From Cyanobacteria bacterium FACHB-471 (GTDB lineage: Bacteria > Cyanobacteriota > Cyanobacteriia > Elainellales > Elainellaceae), in contig JACJOC010000052.1 of NCBI GenBank assembly GCA_014695345.1, positions 96,845 through 160,844 on the forward strand: a DNA stretch of 64,000 nt. The letters are read 5' to 3'. Every line of letters starts with the position of its first letter. The stretch's first letter is position 1. Positions 61,007 through 64,000 of this stretch are shown one piece after another. Both the position numbers and the translations under genes were made by a program. The notes under the pieces are model-generated. The model was given only the letters and a program-made list of their open reading frames with translations, was not told the origin of the DNA and did not search any database.

Positions 61007-62397
61007 GATGACTCCAAAGGTACTTGAATGCAAATATTAGTGCCTTGTTCCAGTTGGCTCTGAATAGTCAAATTGCCGTTAATGCGATCGGCTCGTTCAG
61101 ACATACTAATCAGTCCAAAACCACCCGTATCATTAGGAAATAAGAAGCCACGCCCATTGTCTTGAATGCATAAACTGACCCATTCAGCCTCGTAGGTTAG
61201 CATCACTTGAAGTTGAGTCGCACAGGCGTGTTTAAGCGTATTGGTGATAGCTTCTTGCCCGACCCGCAGCAAATTTTTACCAATTAGCGGAGAAAGTAGA
61301 CGAGGGTTTCCTACAATCTGCATTTGAACTTGAATGTCAGTCCCTTGAGTCATTTGTTCAACGTATTGGGAGAGCTTTGTAGCTAGGTCGGCAAATTCTT
61401 CTGCTGTTGGATGCAATGCCCAAACTGACTGCCGCGCTTTAGATAGGGCTGTATTCGCAAGTTCCATGACGCGGTCGAGAATTTGTGACACCTCATCTGG
61501 GCTATGTTGAGCGATGCGTTTCGCTACACCCAGTTGAATCGAAATCGCTGTGAAAGCTTGAGCCAGCGTGTCATGAATCTCGCCTGCCCAACGGTTACGT
61601 TCTTGGGCGATCGCTGCCCGTTGAGCCTCTTCTGCCAGTCGAGTTAGCTCTAGAGCCAGTACCGCTTGGTTAGCCAGAGCGTGAGCGAGTTCAGCCTCCT
61701 CTGGAGTAAAGCAGTGGCGATCGCCAAATCGCAGCACCAGGATTCCCCGCAGCTCGTCATCTAAAAACATAGGAACTTTCAACGCCGCTTTAATCTGCCG
61801 CTGCTTAAAGTAATCTCGATACTGCTCGTAGGCAGGTTGAGTCTCAAAATCTTCCTCGTAATCTGCGACAATCTCACGTTTTCGCAAGTGAGCCAATATA
61901 TCTTGATTCCGAATTTTCTTAGCCACTTCCAGACTGCCACCGGGATGAGATGCCTCTGATCGCAGTCTAATCCTGTCATCTTCGTAGGAGACAAACAGGC
62001 GAAAGATGCCCTCCTCATAGCGCCAAAGCCCTGCTTCTGAAGCTGCAAACCGTTTAGTACAAACCGTTAACAGATGTCCCAAAAACTTTTCTAACTCTGG
62101 TTCTTCTGCCAATTTTCGCAGTGAAGCTTGCAGAACTTTGTTTGCTTCACTAAGTTCTACAACTCGCTTTTGTGCGGCTTGCTCTTGCTCGTGGATAGAT
62201 TCCTCCCGTTGCCTGTATTCGAGCACCTCTGCTTGCAGTGCAGCATAGGCTGCTTCCAGATCTAAATTGTAGGGTGAGGTGAGCGATTGTGAGGAGGTGA
62301 GTTGCGATCGCAACATTGCATTCTCCGACTCCAGGGCAGCGATGCGTTCCTCAAGTTGAGCAATCTGTTGCTCCTGTTCTGAATGGGAGTTTGACAC
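61003..62397 (-). CDS. GAF-domain NarL-type sensor histidine kinase
   Basis: A 464-residue soluble protein. Residues 1-100 are a coiled coil (EQEQQIAQLEERIAALESEN). A GAF domain covers about 95-245 (FLGHLLTVCTKRFAASEAG, ALKVPMFLDDELRGILVLRF). The HisKA_3 motif is ERNRWAGEIHDTLAQAF with the phosphorylated His, and the ATPase has GQEAITNTLKHA and IQDNGRGF. No membrane segments, so it senses a cytoplasmic signal. Coupled by a four-base overlap to the response regulator. Confidence 0.94.
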   Translation of the reverse strand: MSNSHSEQEQQIAQLEERIAALESENAMLRSQLTSSQSLTSPYNLDLEAAYAALQAEVLEYRQREESIHEQEQAAQKRVVELSEANKVLQASLRKLAEEPELEKFLGHLLTVCTKRFAASEAGLWRYEEGIFRLFVSYEDDRIRLRSEASHPGGSLEVAKKIRNQDILAHLRKREIVADYEEDFETQPAYEQYRDYFKQRQIKAALKVPMFLDDELRGILVLRFGDRHCFTPEEAELAHALANQAVLALELTRLAEEAQRAAIAQERNRWAGEIHDTLAQAFTAISIQLGVAKRIAQHSPDEVSQILDRVMELANTALSKARQSVWALHPTAEEFADLATKLSQYVEQMTQGTDIQVQMQIVGNPRLLSPLIGKNLLRVGQEAITNTLKHACATQLQVMLTYEAEWVSLCIQDNGRGFLFPNDTGGFGLISMSERADRINGNLTIQSQLEQGTNICIQVPLESS

Positions 62398-62722
62398 AGT
62401 TTTACAATAAACCTATTCACTTCTACTCTTACCTAACTGCCAATCTAGCCACAACCCTTCACTCGCCCATCGCAACCTAACAACTCAAAGACTAATCAAA
62501 AGTTGAGGGATCAACCCATCCTTGGGAGTGGGTCAAACTTGGCGTTTTGCAAGGGCCACAATAATCCTACAAGCGGGTGACATGTAGCATCTGACTTTGT
62601 AAGCTTTCAGGAACTAGATCAATCGTTGTAGCCCAGGTTATGTAGATGTTATCTAAACCCTAACGTAATAGAAATACAGAGAAAACTGGTACAGCTTGCT
62701 TCTAGAATGGAGTACAAGACGA
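62398..62722. other. 325-base divergent intergenic region
   Basis: Lies between the GAF kinase (-) and the OmpR-type regulator (+). It must contain promoters for both; I see no confident hexamers, repeats or palindromes. Confidence 0.5.
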
Positions 62723-63442
62723 ATGCAACCCCGTCTCCCCAATGCTTCAAGCAGGGTAGAATTAACTCATATTTTGATAGTTGGGCAAGGTGCGACAGTA
62801 GATGCAATCAAAATAGAACTTTGTTGGCAAGGCTATCAGGTTGATACGCTCGATAGCGATAAATTGACACTCCTCACTACTCACAAGATGCATTCCGACC
62901 TTGTGATTTTAGATGGACGGCACTCAACCCTAGTGAGTCTTGATATTTGTCGTTACTTGCGGCAGTTAAGCCAAGTACCGATTATTTTATTAGCTTCTAC
63001 TTATGAGCTGATTGACTCTAACGCTGGGTTCGAGGCTGGAGTTGATGACTGCATCTATTATCCATTTGAGATTGAAGAACTATTAACCAGGATTCGAGTA
63101 CGCTTGCGCTACGTCCATAAGGAAAAACCACCTATTTTACAGTTTGACAAGTTGACCTTGAATTGTCAGAAACGCGAAGTGTATTGGAGCAACCAAGAGA
63201 TCAGATTAACGTCTAAAGAATTTGACTTACTCAAATATCTAATGGTTCGCTACCAGCAGGTCGTTCCTCGATATGAATTGATGGAGCATCTTTGGGGATC
63301 GAAGTACAATGTATCTTCTAACGTGGTTGAAGCTTACATTTGCCGATTACGTTTCAAGTTAGAACAATATAGCCAGGAGCGTCTAATTCAAACTGTGTAT
63401 GGAGTCGGGTACAGGCTGTATTACGAAAATCGTCAGGACTGA
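62723..63442 (+). CDS. OmpR/PhoB-type regulator with degenerate receiver
   Basis: A 239-residue protein from ATG 62723 (GGAG ten bases upstream). The C-terminal winged helix is intact: LTLNCQKREVYWSNQEIRLT, SKEFDLLKYLMV, LMEHLWGS, VEAYICRLRFKLE and TVYGVGYRLYY. The receiver is altered: the acidic pair is lost (ILIVGQGATV), the Asp is kept (LVILDGRHS), and the usual Lys before Pro is Tyr (IYYPFEIEEL). It probably cannot be phosphorylated normally and may act without a kinase. No kinase gene is next to it on the same strand. Confidence 0.9.
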   Translation: MQPRLPNASSRVELTHILIVGQGATVDAIKIELCWQGYQVDTLDSDKLTLLTTHKMHSDLVILDGRHSTLVSLDICRYLRQLSQVPIILLASTYELIDSNAGFEAGVDDCIYYPFEIEELLTRIRVRLRYVHKEKPPILQFDKLTLNCQKREVYWSNQEIRLTSKEFDLLKYLMVRYQQVVPRYELMEHLWGSKYNVSSNVVEAYICRLRFKLEQYSQERLIQTVYGVGYRLYYENRQD

Positions 63443-63466
63443 GTATTCAAATATTGCCTCTTTTTC

Positions 63467-64000
63467 GGGATTGTATAAATGTTTGTGTCAAAGGTCAGAA
63501 ATGAGATCTAATGAACTACTGAACCTGAGACACTTGGACTATGACTTTTCGACCTGAATTACTGGATGAATTGCTCAAAGGCTACGAGAACCCTGAAGAC
63601 CTGCTGGGGGACGGAGGGATACTCAAACAGCTAACGGCTGCTTTGGTGGAACGCTGCTTGAATGCGGAAATGAAAACGCATCTGGAAGCGCAACAGGCGG
63701 AGCCTGCAAGCGGAGACAAGCCGACTCGTAACCGCCGCAATGGTCACAGTCAGAAGACGATTAAAGGAGAGTTTGGAGCGGCACAAATCAACGTTCCCCG
63801 TGACCGCAATAGTGAGTTTGAACCCATTATTGTCAAAAAGGGACAGAGCCGCTTTGACGGCTTTGACGACAAGATCTTGTCCCTCTATGCCAGAGGCATG
63901 AGTACCCGCGACATTCAGGCTCAACTGCAAGACCTCTATGGGGTAGAAGTCTCAGCAGGGCTAATCTCTAATGTCACCGATGCGGTCGAGCAGGAGCGTA
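63467..64000 (+). mobile_element. IS256-family insertion sequence, left part (continues beyond window)
   Basis: GGGATTGTATAAATGTTTGTGTCAAA at 63467-63491 (given here only as a position guide: starts GGGATTGTATAAAT, ends TTTGTGTCAAA) resembles the terminal repeats of IS256-family elements and precedes a transposase gene. The right end is outside the window, so the direct target repeats cannot be checked. Confidence 0.75.
63541..64000 (+). CDS. IS256-family (Mutator) transposase, N-terminal part
   Basis: An open frame from ATG 63541 to the window edge (153 codons). It reads MTFRPELLDELLKGYENPED, LKQLTAALVERCLNAEMKTH, RNRRNGHSQKTIKGEFG, VPRDRNSEFEPIIVKKGQ and SLYARGMSTRDIQAQL, the N-terminal region of Mutator/IS256 transposases. 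The catalytic DDE residues would be downstream of the window end. No interruption is seen in the part present. Confidence 0.95.
   Translation, partial: MTFRPELLDELLKGYENPEDLLGDGGILKQLTAALVERCLNAEMKTHLEAQQAEPASGDKPTRNRRNGHSQKTIKGEFGAAQINVPRDRNSEFEPIIVKKGQSRFDGFDDKILSLYARGMSTRDIQAQLQDLYGVEVSAGLISNVTDAVEQER

Noticed and set aside
1..64000. tRNA or rRNA genes
   Set aside because: No cloverleaf-like or rRNA-like sequence was noticed in the intergenic regions; a covariance search was not possible.

Overview
The window looks like chromosomal DNA of a filamentous cyanobacterium (Leptolyngbya/Oscillatoria/Nostoc-like). HIP1 octamers (GCGATCGC) are scattered through almost every gene. The families are typical of that group: two-partner-secretion haemagglutinin-like adhesins, CHAT proteases, DUF928, NB-ARC/WD40 proteins, CHASE2 kinases, DM13 proteins and short palindromic interspersed repeats. 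The genus is inference.

Layout. 1-10.5 kb: surface/CHAT locus with the tail of a CHASE2 protein, a DUF928 protein, a TPR-CHAT protein and two large haemagglutinin-like exoproteins. 10.6-24.7 kb: two rightward blocks of small redox and hydrolytic enzymes (DsbA-like, GMC oxidoreductase, cupin; then MOSC, DUF981, intradiol dioxygenase, lipocalin-like, several alpha/beta hydrolases, SDR, isochorismatase), separated by a third exoprotein. 25.0-32.3 kb: a tiny NarL-type HTH gene, a 14-WD40 NB-ARC protein and a fourth exoprotein. 32.3-41.1 kb: a leftward ten-gene enzyme block of similar make-up (SDRs, hydrolases, disulfide reductase, glycosyltransferase, WrbA-like flavoprotein, dienelactone hydrolase, cupin). 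41.5-57.5 kb: a mixed region (endonuclease-like, saccharopine-dehydrogenase-like, Mut7-C, Rieske fusion, DoxX, NDH-2, two DM13 proteins, cellulose-synthase-like enzyme, a split NB-ARC pair) with several gene remnants, including a cas6 fragment. 57.5-63.4 kb: two histidine kinase/NarL pairs and an OmpR-type regulator with a degenerate receiver. The window ends inside an IS256-family transposase gene.

Main observation. Four transcription units (starting at 10808, 16912, 25245 and 41124) are each preceded by the same roughly 125-bp region. It contains AACTTAAGTTTGAT, a TTGATCAA-centred block, ACAAATTTG and CTAAATTAGG at almost constant spacing (84-86 and 103-104 bases from the first box), although the sequence between has drifted. 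This suggests one regulon of about 23 genes covering both enzyme blocks and a receiver-less NarL-type HTH protein. The content (intradiol dioxygenase, muconolactone-isomerase-like protein, dienelactone hydrolase, quinone reductase, several hydrolases, cupins and SDRs) suggests detoxification or use of aromatic/quinone-like compounds, but the substrate is unknown.

A second observation concerns the exoproteins. Each of the four has exactly two cysteines after its signal peptide, both at the C-terminus and about 103-120 residues apart around a TGRGGL motif. This is reminiscent of a disulfide-closed anchoring loop. No TpsB transporter gene is in the window.
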